Below, one piece after another: positions 9,329 through 18,788 of a stretch of DNA of 63,861 nt. The stretch spans positions 1 through 63,861 of the forward strand of contig CALFWM010000032.1 in NCBI GenBank assembly GCA_937928635.1. The letters run 5' to 3'. Made by a program: the position numbers and the translations under genes. Each line of letters starts with the position of its first letter. Position 1 is the stretch's first letter. This stretch comes from an uncultured Sulfitobacter sp. (GTDB lineage Bacteria; Pseudomonadota; Alphaproteobacteria; Rhodobacterales; Rhodobacteraceae). The notes beneath the pieces were generated by a model that had not been told where the DNA came from, did not search any database, and saw only the letters and a program-made list of their open reading frames with translations.

Positions 9329-9356
9329 TTGACGCGCCATACACGGAAAGTATCTT
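9329..9356 (+). promoter_or_regulatory. sigma-70-type promoter for pqqA
   Basis: TTGACG (9329-9334), a 16-base spacer and TATCTT (9351-9356) lie 33 bases before the pqqA start, followed by a GGGAGA ribosome site. The hexamers are close to consensus. It would drive the whole pqqABCDE operon. No operator for a regulator is evident. Confidence 0.6.
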
Positions 9357-9389
9357 ATACGCATATCTGACCTTTTGGGAGAATCTAAG

Positions 9390-9494
9390 ATGGCATGGTC
9401 CAAACCAATCATCCGTGAAATTGAATGTGGCATGGAAATCAACATGTACGGTCCAGACGGCGAGCGCGACGGCGACGACGGCGACCTGTTCTAA
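9390..9494 (+). CDS. pqqA: PqqA, precursor peptide of pyrroloquinoline quinone
   Basis: A 34-residue peptide starting MAWSKPIIREIE. It holds the invariant Glu16 and Tyr20 in GMEINMYG, the two side chains that PqqE cross-links and that become the backbone of PQQ. It is longer than many PqqA peptides (about 22-29 residues) because of an acidic tail rich in Asp and Gly. GGGAGA lies about 8 bases upstream of the ATG. It is followed after 24 bases by pqqB and is the first gene of the operon. Confidence 0.93.
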   Translation: MAWSKPIIREIECGMEINMYGPDGERDGDDGDLF

Positions 9495-9518
9495 ACCTTT
9501 GGGCGCGCGGCGTTCTTG

Positions 9519-10415
9519 ATGACTTTCCGCGCGCGTATCCTTGGGGCGGCTGCCGGTGGTGGCTTGCCGCAATGGAATTGCGGTTGCGAAAATTGCAATC
9601 TTGCGCGGGCTGGTGAAATACCGGCCCAGTCGCAGTCTTCTATCGCCGTCACAGCCAACAGTGCTGATTGGGCGATCATCAATGCATCTCCTGACATCCG
9701 CACGCAAATGGCTCAGGCATCTGTCTTGCATCCCACGGATTTGCGCACATCCCCTCTGCGGTCGGTCTTGCTGACCAATGGCGACATTGACCATGTTGCG
9801 GGGCTTTTGACGCTGCGCGAACAACAGGCGTTTGACCTGTTTGCGACAGCAGAAATCCATCAGGTCATTGCAGACAACCCGATGCTGGATGCCTTGAACC
9901 CTGCCTTTGTCACCCGCACCCAAATTGCGCTTGATGAACCGTTTGAACTGGTGGCCGGTGTCACTGCCCGCCTGTTTGCCGTGCCCGGCAAGGTCCCGCT
10001 TTATCTGGAAGGGGCGCAGGTGCAGACCGATCTGGAAGGGGAGCAAACTGTCGGCGTGCACCTCAGCGTGGCGGATAAGCATATGTTTTACATTCCGGGC
10101 TGTGCTGCGATGCGACCCGCCTTGCGTGACCGGCTTGAGGGGGCGGATATGGTGCTGTTTGATGGCACGCTGTGGCAAGACGATGAAATGGTACGTGCCG
10201 GCCTCAGCCAAAAAACGGGGCAGCGGATGGGGCACATGTCGATGTCCGGGTCGGAGGGGTCTATCGCTGCATTTCAAGAGATCACAGTGGGGCAAAAGGT
10301 CTTTGTGCACATGAACAATACCAACCCCGTGTTGCGGCCCGGATCAACGGAGAAACAAGCCGCGCAGCAGGCCGGATGGATTGTCGCCCAAGATGGGCTG
10401 GAGCTTGAGGTATGA
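9519..10415 (+). CDS. pqqB: PqqB, metallo-beta-lactamase-fold hydroxylase of PQQ synthesis
   Basis: 298 residues of the MBL fold. The N-terminus RILGAAAGGGLPQWNCGCENC includes the Cys pair of PqqB, and LTNGDIDHVAGLLTLRE is the metal-binding loop in its PqqB form. PqqB is an iron-dependent hydroxylase acting on the processed Glu-Tyr intermediate in the cytoplasm. I choose the ATG 9519 over the in-frame TTG 9516 one codon upstream. Its stop overlaps the start of pqqC by 4 bases (ATGA), showing translational coupling. Confidence 0.95.
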   Translation: MTFRARILGAAAGGGLPQWNCGCENCNLARAGEIPAQSQSSIAVTANSADWAIINASPDIRTQMAQASVLHPTDLRTSPLRSVLLTNGDIDHVAGLLTLREQQAFDLFATAEIHQVIADNPMLDALNPAFVTRTQIALDEPFELVAGVTARLFAVPGKVPLYLEGAQVQTDLEGEQTVGVHLSVADKHMFYIPGCAAMRPALRDRLEGADMVLFDGTLWQDDEMVRAGLSQKTGQRMGHMSMSGSEGSIAAFQEITVGQKVFVHMNNTNPVLRPGSTEKQAAQQAGWIVAQDGLELEV

Positions 10416-11164
10416 CCGCGTCATCGGCCGCATTTGAGGACCGCCTGCGCCAGATCGGAGCGGAGCGGTATCACGACAAACATCCGTTTCACGACCTGCT
10501 GCATTCTGGCGGGTGCACCCCGGATCAGGTGCGCGCCTGGGTGATCAACCGGTTTTACTATCAGGCCAGTATCCCGATCAAGGACGCCGCTTTTATGAGC
10601 CGCGTGGATGATCCCGCGTTGCGGCGCGCCTGGCGTTCGCGCATCGAAGATCACGATGGCACCGCCGAAAACGAAGGCGGCATTGCCCGCTGGCTGCGTC
10701 TGGCAGATGCGGTGGGGCTGGACCGCGACTATGTCGCCAGCAAAGACGGTGTGCTGCCCGCAACGAAGTTTGCGGTAGATGCCTACGTTCGGTTTGTGCG
10801 CGACAAGACCTTGCTGGAGGCTGTTGCCGCATCTCTCACAGAGCTATTTGCCCCTAAAATTCATGCCGCCCGGATTGAGGGATTGCTGGCCAACTACGCC
10901 TTTGCGGATGACAGCAGCCTGTCCTATTTTCGCAACCGTCTGAAAGAAGCACCAAAAGATGTCGCGTTTGGCCTCGCGTGGGTGTTGGAACACGCTGATA
11001 CCGCTGAAAAACAGGATATGGCAGCCGCAGCGCTGATTTTCAAAACGGATGTGTTGTGGGCGCAGCTGGATGCCTTGCATGCCGCTTACGTGGCACCCGG
11101 GCGCATTCCCCCCGGCGGCTGGCAGCCCGATACGCATCTGACCATCCCGGAACAGAACCGGTGA
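10412..11164 (+). CDS. pqqC: PqqC, pyrroloquinoline-quinone synthase
   Basis: 250 residues of the all-helical oxidase that performs the last ring closure and eight-electron oxidation of AHQQ to PQQ using O2, without metal. Typical stretches are RYHDKHPFHDLLHSG near residue 19, WVINRFYYQASIPIKDA, and SLTELFAPKIHAARIEGLL with the active-site Glu and His. It overlaps pqqB by 4 bases and ends in GTGA, shared with the pqqD start. Confidence 0.95.
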   Translation: MTASSAAFEDRLRQIGAERYHDKHPFHDLLHSGGCTPDQVRAWVINRFYYQASIPIKDAAFMSRVDDPALRRAWRSRIEDHDGTAENEGGIARWLRLADAVGLDRDYVASKDGVLPATKFAVDAYVRFVRDKTLLEAVAASLTELFAPKIHAARIEGLLANYAFADDSSLSYFRNRLKEAPKDVAFGLAWVLEHADTAEKQDMAAAALIFKTDVLWAQLDALHAAYVAPGRIPPGGWQPDTHLTIPEQNR

Positions 11165-11439
11165 TCGCATCCGCCGCCATCCCGGTGATCCCGCGCGGGG
11201 TGCGGCTGCACGAGGATAAAGTGCGCGGCAATTGGGTATTACTGGCACCAGAACGCACAATTTCGCTGGATGCCATTGGTCTTGCGATCCTGCAAGAGAT
11301 AGACGGCACGCGTGAATTTGAGGAAATTGTCGCAACACTTGCCCAAAAATACGATGCACCCGCTGCACAAATTCAGGGTGATGTTTCGGACTTCATCACC
11401 GGCCTGACGGACCGCCGCATTCTGGAGCTTTCGGCATGA
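11161..11439 (+). CDS. pqqD: PqqD, peptide chaperone for PqqA
   Basis: 92 residues. PqqD binds PqqA and presents it to the radical-SAM enzyme PqqE. The sequence has the expected PRGVRLHEDKVRGNWVLLAPE strand region and the helical YDAPAAQIQGDVSDFI C-terminal part. The GTG at 11161 overlaps the pqqC stop (GTGA) and gives a normal length; the open frame upstream lies inside pqqC and is not used. It overlaps pqqE by 4 bases. Confidence 0.93.
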   Translation: MIASAAIPVIPRGVRLHEDKVRGNWVLLAPERTISLDAIGLAILQEIDGTREFEEIVATLAQKYDAPAAQIQGDVSDFITGLTDRRILELSA

Positions 11440-12530
11440 CATATCCCGCAGATATCCCCGCCCCTATCGCGATGTTGGCAGAACTGACCTATCGCTGCCC
11501 ACTGTCTTGTCCCTATTGTTCCAACCCCATTGAAATGGCCAAAAAAGAAACGGAGCTTGATACGCAGATTTGGGCAGATGTTTTCGCACAGGCCGCAAAA
11601 CTGGGGGTGCTGCAATTGCATCTGTCGGGGGGGGAGCCTGCCTCCCGGAGGGATCTGGTGGCGCTGGTCGCAGCGGCGCGCAAGGCAGGGCTTTACACCA
11701 ACCTGATCACCTCAGCGATTGGTCTGACACAGCGGCGCCTTGCGGATCTGGAACAGGCAGGTCTTGACCATATTCAACTGTCGCTACAGGGCACAGACGC
11801 CGAAATGGCGGACCGGATTGGCGGGTACAAAGGTGGCTTTGAGCGCAAAATGCAGGCCGCTAAATGGATCGTGGAGGCGGGCTTTCCGCTGACTCTCAAC
11901 GCGGTTGTGCACCGCCAGAATTTGCATCAATTGCCTGAGGCGATTGAAATGGCCGTCGCCATGAAAGCCCGCCGCATGGAAGTGGCGATTGTGCAGTTCC
12001 ATGGCTGGGCGATGTTGAATAGGCAAGGCATGATGCCGACCCGCGCGCAGGCTGAGGAAGCCAATGAAATTGTTGCCGCTGCCCGCAAGCGGCTCAAGGG
12101 TGTCATGGTGATCGACTATGTCCCGGCGGATTATCATTCTGATTATCCCAAACGGTGTATGGGAGGCTGGGGCACCACGGGTCTGAACGTTACGCCCGAT
12201 GGATTGGTGCTGCCCTGCCATGCGGCGCAGACCATTCCGTCGCTGCAGTTTGAAAACGTGCGTGACAAGGCCCTGGCGGACATCTGGTATCATGGCGCGG
12301 CATTCAACGCCTATCGTGGAGAGGACTGGATGCAGGAACCCTGCAAATCCTGTGACCGGCGCAAATTGGATTTTGGCGGGTGCAGATGTCAGGCGATGGC
12401 CATCGCGGGAGAGGCGGCTGCGACTGACCCGGTCTGCATCAAATCGCCCTTGCATGACAAAATGACCGAACTGGCGCACAACCTGTCGTCGGGTGACAAC
12501 GTCGAATTGGTCTATCGCAAAAGTCCCTAA
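11436..12530 (+). CDS. pqqE: PqqE, radical SAM peptide cyclase
   Basis: 364 residues. It joins Glu16 and Tyr20 of PqqA by a C-C bond, using S-adenosylmethionine and iron-sulfur clusters. The radical-SAM motif CPLSCPYC is at residues 23-30 and the SAM-binding LHLSGGEP follows. The C-terminal SPASM region contributes CMGGWGTTGLNVTPDG, LPCHAA, CKSCDRRKLDFGGCRC and a final Cys. It ends the pqq operon; the next gene is convergent 6 bases away. No pqqF peptidase lies in the window. Confidence 0.96.
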   Translation: MTYPADIPAPIAMLAELTYRCPLSCPYCSNPIEMAKKETELDTQIWADVFAQAAKLGVLQLHLSGGEPASRRDLVALVAAARKAGLYTNLITSAIGLTQRRLADLEQAGLDHIQLSLQGTDAEMADRIGGYKGGFERKMQAAKWIVEAGFPLTLNAVVHRQNLHQLPEAIEMAVAMKARRMEVAIVQFHGWAMLNRQGMMPTRAQAEEANEIVAAARKRLKGVMVIDYVPADYHSDYPKRCMGGWGTTGLNVTPDGLVLPCHAAQTIPSLQFENVRDKALADIWYHGAAFNAYRGEDWMQEPCKSCDRRKLDFGGCRCQAMAIAGEAAATDPVCIKSPLHDKMTELAHNLSSGDNVELVYRKSP

Positions 12531-12536
12531 GCGGAT

Positions 12537-14744
12537 TTAGGCCACTTCGGCCTCAAACAGATCACGCAGCAGGTTTCGAAGCCGCTTGTTTTCCACTGGC
12601 TTAGGGATCAGGTCCAAACGCAAGGCCTTGCAGGTATCACGCAGGGTTTTGGTGCGCTCGGCAGAGATCATCGCGGTCGGAACAGCGCCATATTTTGCGG
12701 TGACCTGTTGATATAATTCCGCGCCGTTCTGCCCGGTGCCCAGCTGATAGTCGATTAACATCGCATCGGGCACCAGTTGGATTTCTGCCAAAATGCCCAA
12801 GGCCTCTTCGGCGTTGTTGGCGTGAATGACGGTTGTGCCAAACCCCTCAATCATCTCGATGGTGGCTTGGGCAAGGATTGGGTTATCCTCCACCAGCATC
12901 ACCAATCGGTCGGGCAGGGGGCTGCGTGTTTCTGCGCGGGTTTGGGGCGGTGTCGGCAGGGTTTGCGCGGTTCTTTCGCACAAGGGCACGTTGAGGGAAA
13001 AGCAGCTGCCCAGCCCCGGCTCTGACCACAGGCTCAGCGGATGATCGAGCCCTTTGCAAGCCTGCTCAACAATCGACAGGCCAAGACCCAGCCCGGTGTC
13101 CGCAGTGGTGGGGGACAGCCGTTCAAATTCGCGAAAAATGGTTTGCTGATCCCCATGCGCAATGCCGCGTCCCGTGTCCCAGACCTCAATCCGGGCGGCA
13201 TGACCGGCGCGGCGCACCCCGACCAGCACCCGGCCCTGATCCGTATAGCGGATCGCGTTGGTCATCAGGTTTTGAATGATCCGCCTGAGGTATCCCGGGT
13301 CGCTTGCCACGGTCAGGTCAGAGTCGACAATACGCAACTCGATCCCTTTCTGTTGGGCTAGGGGGCTCAGCTCATTGCGCAGGGGCAGAAAAATCTCTGA
13401 CAGGCGCAGGGGCTGCACGTCAAAGACGGCCTTGCCCGCATCCAGTTTGGAGATATCCAGCAGCGAGGCGATGAAATGTTCAACACTGCTAAGGGCCATT
13501 TCCGCCTTTTGCATAATGCCCTTGGCTGTTGCGGGGTCGGTCTGTTCGGACAGGGAGGACAAAAACAGCTTGGCCGCTGATAGGGGTTGCAACAGATCAT
13601 GACTGGCCGCTGCAACAAATCGCGATTTGGAGGTGTTGGCCCGTTCCGCCTCTGCCAGGGCAAGGCCCAATTCGCGGGTGCGGTCCTCAACGCGTTGCTC
13701 CAACAGCTCGTTCAGCTCAAACAATGTGCGGGCAGAGGCGCGCTCGGCGGTGACATCCGAAAAGCTGATCACAAACCCCTTGTCGGGCATTTCCTGGGCG
13801 AACACGCTAAAGGTCTGCTTTTGATCGCGCAGCACCTCAAACATGATCGGATCACGCTTGCTGGTGCGATTGGCCCAGGCGCGCAGTTGCGTCACGTTCA
13901 GGCTGTCATCAAACGTCAGCTCATCCCGCAGCCACCGCAGCAATGTGTCAAAGCTCATCCCCATCGCAGATTTATGGGTGGTTGCGGTGAACAATCCGTC
14001 CATCCGGGTGTTCCAGCCTACCAGCGTCTGCGCGCTGTCAAAAATGCAGACACCTTGGTTGAGATGGTCAAGCGTGGCCTGCAACATCTCGGCCTGTTTG
14101 TCGCGCATGCGCGCGCGTTCCTGTCGTTCGCGGCGGATGATTGTCGTGACATCGGTTTGCAAGATGACGGTGCCGCCCTGGGAGGTGCGGTGCTCAGAGA
14201 CCTGCAACCAGCGATCCCATTTCAGGCTGACATTAAATACCACATGTTCGTCGCCGTGATGTTTCAACCGATGTTCGATCCAGTCTTGCGGGGTCTGATC
14301 CTCTGGCAGGGCCAGGAACTGACTGCCTGAAATCAACGCAACGTAGTCCTCAAAACTTAGCCCTGAAACCAGCTGTTCGGACACATCCGCCAGATCGCGG
14401 CAAAATCGGCTGTTGGACAAGACCAACCCGTCGTCTGCGTCAAACAAGGCGAACCCTTCGTTGATGGTTTCGATGGCTTCGGTCAGGTTCGATTGGGCTG
14501 TCTTGGTTTCTTTGTTGGCGATCTCTAGCCGGGTGTTGGATTCCTGCAAAAGATCCAGCGCACGCTCCAGATCATGGGTGCGTTCGCGCACTTCGGTTTC
14601 CAGCACCGCCGCGCGTTCAAATTGCTGATAGGCAAGACCCGCGTGTTCGCTTTTCTGCTCCACCCGCCGCATCAACGACTGCGCGATTTGCAGCAGCTTT
14701 TCGTTTTGCCGCTCTAGCGTATCACTGGGGTCAATTAGCGACAT
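12537..14744 (-). CDS. soluble PAS hybrid histidine kinase (ErcS'-like)
   Basis: 735 residues with no membrane segment or signal peptide. Order: coiled coil (about 1-90), two PAS-type domains (about 90-210 and 220-350), second coiled coil, HisKA with AASHDLLQPLSAAKLF (His near 393), HATPase with N-box NLMTNAIRYT, DTGRGI and GLGLGLSIV, then a C-terminal receiver with EDNP, the phosphoacceptor Asp in MLIDYQLG and Lys in IPKPV. Kinases of this type regulate quinoprotein ethanol oxidation in Pseudomonas. It is 6 bases downstream of the FIST gene, so the two are co-transcribed and probably function together. Confidence 0.9.
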   Translation of the reverse strand: MSLIDPSDTLERQNEKLLQIAQSLMRRVEQKSEHAGLAYQQFERAAVLETEVRERTHDLERALDLLQESNTRLEIANKETKTAQSNLTEAIETINEGFALFDADDGLVLSNSRFCRDLADVSEQLVSGLSFEDYVALISGSQFLALPEDQTPQDWIEHRLKHHGDEHVVFNVSLKWDRWLQVSEHRTSQGGTVILQTDVTTIIRRERQERARMRDKQAEMLQATLDHLNQGVCIFDSAQTLVGWNTRMDGLFTATTHKSAMGMSFDTLLRWLRDELTFDDSLNVTQLRAWANRTSKRDPIMFEVLRDQKQTFSVFAQEMPDKGFVISFSDVTAERASARTLFELNELLEQRVEDRTRELGLALAEAERANTSKSRFVAAASHDLLQPLSAAKLFLSSLSEQTDPATAKGIMQKAEMALSSVEHFIASLLDISKLDAGKAVFDVQPLRLSEIFLPLRNELSPLAQQKGIELRIVDSDLTVASDPGYLRRIIQNLMTNAIRYTDQGRVLVGVRRAGHAARIEVWDTGRGIAHGDQQTIFREFERLSPTTADTGLGLGLSIVEQACKGLDHPLSLWSEPGLGSCFSLNVPLCERTAQTLPTPPQTRAETRSPLPDRLVMLVEDNPILAQATIEMIEGFGTTVIHANNAEEALGILAEIQLVPDAMLIDYQLGTGQNGAELYQQVTAKYGAVPTAMISAERTKTLRDTCKALRLDLIPKPVENKRLRNLLRDLFEAEVA

Positions 14745-14750
14745 TTTTCT

Positions 14751-15917
14751 TTATTCATCAGAGGCATAGATCGCTACGCCGCTCATGGTGTGGTTGACAT
14801 GCAGCGGGCCTATTTGCTCGCCGTAGGTTGAAAATCCGGTCACGTTGTGGGTGGATAAAATGTCTGACAGGTCGCGGGTTGTCTGGGTTTGCTCCGCCTC
14901 AATACGGCGCAGAATGCAGTCGCACCCAAGGATATGCGCAGGCCGTCCTTTTTCGGACAGTTCGGCCATTTTCCGGCTCAGGTGTTTAACCATATTCTGG
15001 GGTGACGCAACGGTCAGCACCATGCCCTCGTCAATCGCTGAGAAAAACACCAGTTCGCCCTCGTCGTTGACCTGCTGGATCGCGCGCACATGGTGGGTGC
15101 CCCCTAGGCGCACCACCACCGGGTGGGAGGCAAAGGTGAAGCGGTCCAGTTGATTGGGGTCTTTCCCAACAATGCGCGCATATTCCGGCGCGGCAGGTTC
15201 AGCGTTGATGGATTTGACGATACGGCGGTCCGGATCGGCCTCCGTGACAACCATCTTTTCGCTTTCGGGCACCAGATGATCCAGGCTGAACACATGGGTG
15301 CGATAGGCCGAGCGCACCAGCGTCAGCACGGCGGCATTGTCCGCCACCTTGCCATTTAAGGCAACCAGCGTGCGCTGAAAATTTGTACCATCCCCGGCAG
15401 AACCGCCAAAAACCGGCATGTCGCGCAGCGCGGGTGAAATGGCAGCGGTCAGGGCATCCTCAGCAAGCGACAGTCCGTCAACCACCAGAAAGGCAAACCC
15501 ATAGGCCATGTTTTGGTTGAGCTCTTGAAGCCGGACCCGCTCCAGCGCGACACGGTCAATCAGGGGCTGCGGGTTGAGTTCATGAATGTCCTCAATCATC
15601 AACGAGGTGGTGGCAAAACCTGCCATAGGAAAGCCGACGGCGATGATCTTATTTTCGTCATATCCTGCGGCGCTGATTTCGCCGGCTGTCGTGCAAGACA
15701 CCACATCGGTATCTGGATAGAGGCGATGGGCCTCGGCCACGACTCGCGCAAAATCGGCCATGGGGGAGACAAACAGCGCCAGCAGGCTCAACTCCTGCGG
15801 ACCAAAGTCGCGTTTGATCTGCGCAATGGGTGACGTATCGGCAGCCGACACCTGACCGGTCAGCACGATGGGGCGTGCGGCCGCGGCACTTTGGCTGGTC
15901 TGTGCGCGTTGCGCCAT
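14751..15917 (-). CDS. FIST-domain small-molecule sensor protein
   Basis: 388 residues containing FIST N and FIST C domains, a predicted intracellular ligand-sensing module. Signs are FVSPMADFARVVAEAHRLYPD, VSCTTAGEISAAGYDENKI and MPVFGGSAGDGTNFQ in the N half and LGCDCILRRIEAE plus GFSTYGEQIGPLHVNHTM in the C half. No signal peptide. GGGAGA lies upstream of the ATG 15917. It lies between a response regulator and a hybrid kinase, so it probably delivers the signal to that kinase. The ligand is unknown; an alcohol, aldehyde or derivative is a reasonable guess from context. Confidence 0.88.
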   Translation of the reverse strand: MAQRAQTSQSAAAARPIVLTGQVSAADTSPIAQIKRDFGPQELSLLALFVSPMADFARVVAEAHRLYPDTDVVSCTTAGEISAAGYDENKIIAVGFPMAGFATTSLMIEDIHELNPQPLIDRVALERVRLQELNQNMAYGFAFLVVDGLSLAEDALTAAISPALRDMPVFGGSAGDGTNFQRTLVALNGKVADNAAVLTLVRSAYRTHVFSLDHLVPESEKMVVTEADPDRRIVKSINAEPAAPEYARIVGKDPNQLDRFTFASHPVVVRLGGTHHVRAIQQVNDEGELVFFSAIDEGMVLTVASPQNMVKHLSRKMAELSEKGRPAHILGCDCILRRIEAEQTQTTRDLSDILSTHNVTGFSTYGEQIGPLHVNHTMSGVAIYASDE

Positions 15918-15952
15918 TTTGGTGGTTCTCCCTAGCGCAGAGGATATGGCCC

Positions 15953-16654
15953 CTACTTGCCGTTTGGCAAGACGCTAGAAAAACGGGCGTTTTGTGCGAC
16001 CAATACGGCCTGCGTGCGGCTTTGCACGCCCAGTTTGCGCATGATCGCGGTGACATGCGCCTTTACGGTGGTTTCAGCGATGGTGAGATCAAAGGCGATT
16101 TGCTTGTTCAGCTTGCCCTCACAAATCAGCTCCAGAATGCGGGCCTGCTGATTGGTTAACGATGACAACCGCGATACGGTTTCATCATGCCCATTTGGGC
16201 TCGCCCCTTCCACATACCCGGATGGTTTGAAAATTTCGCCACGTTCGATGTGATCAATGGCGTCTTTAAACACGGTGCGTGGGCTATGTTTGGGGACAAA
16301 CCCCGCCGCACCCGCCGCGATGGCCGCGCTGATAATCGGGTTGTCGGTCATGGAAGACACAATCACAACCGGTGCCTTTTCGACCTGCCGTTTGAGGCGG
16401 ATCAATCCATCCAGCCCGTTCACATCCGGCAGGTTCAGATCCAGAATGACCAGCGCAGGCGCGTCATGCTGTTGCAGAACGGTCAACGCGGTTCCAAGAC
16501 AATCCGCCGTGCGCACGATCTTAAAATCAGCCACCAGTTTCAGCGTGAGTTCGAGCGCGTCGCAGAACAGCGGATGATCATCAACGACCAGTGCCCATCG
16601 TTGTTTCTTTTGCGCGGGCGGATGGAGCGTTTTGGATGTGTCAGCTGAAATCAT
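15953..16654 (-). CDS. LuxR/NarL-type response regulator (ErbR/AgmR-like)
   Basis: 233 residues. The receiver domain has VVDDHPLF, the phosphoacceptor Asp in LVILDLNLPDVNG (about residue 66), Ser in VIVSSMT and Lys in GFVPKHS. The C-terminal GerE helix-turn-helix reads LTNQQARILELICEGKLNKQIA. I choose the ATG 16654; a GTG 36 bases upstream would add 12 residues without domain support. It heads the three-gene signalling operon and lies beside the quinoprotein dehydrogenase gene, its probable target. Confidence 0.88.
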   Translation of the reverse strand: MISADTSKTLHPPAQKKQRWALVVDDHPLFCDALELTLKLVADFKIVRTADCLGTALTVLQQHDAPALVILDLNLPDVNGLDGLIRLKRQVEKAPVVIVSSMTDNPIISAAIAAGAAGFVPKHSPRTVFKDAIDHIERGEIFKPSGYVEGASPNGHDETVSRLSSLTNQQARILELICEGKLNKQIAFDLTIAETTVKAHVTAIMRKLGVQSRTQAVLVAQNARFSSVLPNGK

Positions 16655-16713
16655 GGTCCAAGGATAAACCGACAAGTGTATCGGGGTCACTTAGCAAAAA
16701 GGTCGTAGCCAAG

Positions 16714-16748
16714 CAAAAGGGCGCATTCCATATCGCCGGAATGCGCCC
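16714..16748 (-). terminator. Rho-independent terminator of the quinoprotein dehydrogenase
   Basis: A perfect 11-bp stem (GGGCGCATTCC / GGAATGCGCCC) with an 8-base loop is followed on the minus strand by TTTT. It lies 33 bases beyond the dehydrogenase stop, isolating that gene from the response regulator downstream. Confidence 0.9.
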
Positions 16749-16781
16749 CGTTGTCAGTTGTTCAACTGTGTCAAACGTCGC

Positions 16782-18557
16782 TTATTTTGACGCTAACTGT
16801 TTTGGCAGACGGAAGGTCCAGAGCAAGCCACCCTGATTGAGGTAGTTCACCTTTTTGGCCACTTCACCACCCCAGAGCGGCACAGCGCCACCCCAGCCAG
16901 AGATCACGGTCAGATATTGTTCACCGTCTTGCTCCCATGTGATGGGCTGGCCAATCACCCCGGACCCGGTCTGGAAGGACCACAGTTGCTCACCTGTTTC
17001 GTCATCAAAGGCGATGAACTCACCCTCGGGTGTGCCCGTGAACACCAGACCACCAGCGGTGGTCATCACGCCACCCCAGAGCGGTGCGTTGTTTTTGAAC
17101 TCCCACTTCAGCTCACCAGTGTCAGGGTCGATCGCCTTGAGGCTGCCGATGTGGTCGTCATAGTTTGGCTTGATCGTAAAGCCGGAGCCCAGATACGCCG
17201 CGCCCTTTTTGTAGGAAATCGGCTCATTCCAGATGTCCATGCCCCATTCGTTGGATGGCACATAGAACAGACCTGTTTTGGGGCTGTGCGCCATTGGCAT
17301 CCAGTTTTTGCCGCCAAGGAAGGATGGCGAGGCAAAGACAACTTCGCCCTTTTTCCCGTCAGCCGAGGCGGCAGGATCGCCGGGGCGGTTGCCTTCCACA
17401 AAGATGGGGCGCCCGGTATCGTCAATACCTTCTGCCCAGCTGATGTCTTTGACAAATGGAATAGCAGAGACAAATTTGCCATCCTCGCGGTTCAACACGT
17501 AGAAAAAGCCGTTGCGGTCTGCGGTGGCAAAACGCTTGTTGCCGTCGCGGTCCGTGTAGGCGACCACTTCGTTGACGCCATCATAATCCCAGCCTTCACG
17601 TGGGGTGGTCTGATAGTGCCACTTGATCTCGCCAGTGGCCGGGTCAATGCCGATGCGTGAGGCGGCATAAAGGTTGTCACCTACGTTGCCTTCGGTCGGC
17701 GTGCCTGCGTTGCGCAGGTGGCTGTTCCAAGGGGCCGGATTGCCAGTGCCAAAGACAAGCGTGTCGGTGTCAGCATCATATGATCCACCCAGCCAGGTTG
17801 CCCCGCCGCCGGTTTTCCACATGTCGCCGGGCCAGGTTGCGTTGAGCGTGCCGGTCATGGTGGATTCTTCGCCATTCAGCGTGCCCATGTGACCCTCGAT
17901 CACGGGGCGGGTCCAGACAAGATCACCCGTCTCGGCAGAGCGCGCCTGCACTTCGCCAACGATGCCAAATTCACCGCCAGAGTTACCGGTGATGATCAGC
18001 CCGTCCACAATCAGCGGCGCGGCGGTGTAGCTATAGCCGGCTTTGTAGTCGGCAATCTTTTTGTTCCAGACCACATCGCCGGTTTTCTGGTTGAGCGCCA
18101 CAATGCGCGCATCCAACGTGCCGAAATAGATGTTGTCGCCGTAAATCGCGGCACCCCGATTGACCACGTCACAGCAGGGCAAAATGCCTTCGGGCAGGCG
18201 GGCGTCGTATTGCCACAGCTCTTTGCCAGTCATCACGTCGATGGCATACATGCGGCTGTAAGAGCCGGTGATGTACATCACGCCATCATGCACGATGGGC
18301 TGAGTTTCCTGTCCGCGCTGCTTTTCCCCGCCAAGGCTGAATGCCCACGCCGGTTGCAGGTTCTTGACGTTGTCTTTGTTCAGAATGTCGAGCGGCGAAT
18401 AGCGCTGTAGATGACGCCCCATGCCGTTTGTCAGAACGTCGTTTGTGGTCGCGGTGTCATTGGCAAGCATGTCTTCGGTGACGCCAGCGGCCTGTGCGCT
18501 GGTGACCCCGGCGGCGGCCATAAAGCCGACCGTTGCGGCGATGATAAACCTGTTCAT
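16782..18557 (-). CDS. PQQ-dependent alcohol dehydrogenase, probable lanthanide type (ExaF/XoxF-like)
   Basis: 591 residues with a signal peptide ending near TSAQA. It is an eight-bladed quinoprotein that oxidises alcohols in the periplasm. Adjacent cysteines ([12 protein letters not shown], about residues 127-128) form the rare vicinal disulfide next to PQQ. The catalytic Asp is in GWDYDGVNE (about 322); the second Asp two positions later is the residue that marks lanthanide-dependent enzymes, where calcium enzymes have Ala or Ser. WTFRLP ends the protein. The ATG 18557 has GGGAGGAG about 10 bases upstream; the open frame further upstream is not protein-like. Substrate (methanol, ethanol or longer) cannot be fixed from sequence. 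Confidence 0.92.
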   Translation of the reverse strand: MNRFIIAATVGFMAAAGVTSAQAAGVTEDMLANDTATTNDVLTNGMGRHLQRYSPLDILNKDNVKNLQPAWAFSLGGEKQRGQETQPIVHDGVMYITGSYSRMYAIDVMTGKELWQYDARLPEGILPCCDVVNRGAAIYGDNIYFGTLDARIVALNQKTGDVVWNKKIADYKAGYSYTAAPLIVDGLIITGNSGGEFGIVGEVQARSAETGDLVWTRPVIEGHMGTLNGEESTMTGTLNATWPGDMWKTGGGATWLGGSYDADTDTLVFGTGNPAPWNSHLRNAGTPTEGNVGDNLYAASRIGIDPATGEIKWHYQTTPREGWDYDGVNEVVAYTDRDGNKRFATADRNGFFYVLNREDGKFVSAIPFVKDISWAEGIDDTGRPIFVEGNRPGDPAASADGKKGEVVFASPSFLGGKNWMPMAHSPKTGLFYVPSNEWGMDIWNEPISYKKGAAYLGSGFTIKPNYDDHIGSLKAIDPDTGELKWEFKNNAPLWGGVMTTAGGLVFTGTPEGEFIAFDDETGEQLWSFQTGSGVIGQPITWEQDGEQYLTVISGWGGAVPLWGGEVAKKVNYLNQGGLLWTFRLPKQLASK

Positions 18558-18611
18558 GATGTTCATTCTCCTCCCATAGCCCTGTTGCGGGGCATAACTT
18601 TGTTGACCAAA

Positions 18612-18628
18612 CCCTGCAGAATTCAGGG
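18612..18628. promoter_or_regulatory. inverted repeat in the divergent dehydrogenase promoter region
   Basis: CCCTG and CAGGG flank a 7-base spacer, 55 bases upstream of the dehydrogenase start in the gap shared with the divergent gene at 18789. It is a candidate operator for the neighbouring response regulator, but five-base arms are weak evidence. Confidence 0.25.
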
Positions 18629-18788
18629 CATGAGCCATACGTTCCAGTATTCGGGCAAACGGCGCATCCCGATATTGAACAATGGTCGTATGTGGGGTTG
18701 AAATTCTAGAGTGTGAGTGAATGGCGCCTTGGTCGCACTGCGTGACGCATCTGCGATACACTAAGGTGCGCATCAGAGAGGGCTTGAT

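Noticed and set aside
9282..10310. 342-codon frame on the minus strand across pqqB
   Set aside because: Antisense to pqqA and pqqB, which have diagnostic residues and 4-base coupling to pqqC; composition is unlike a protein.
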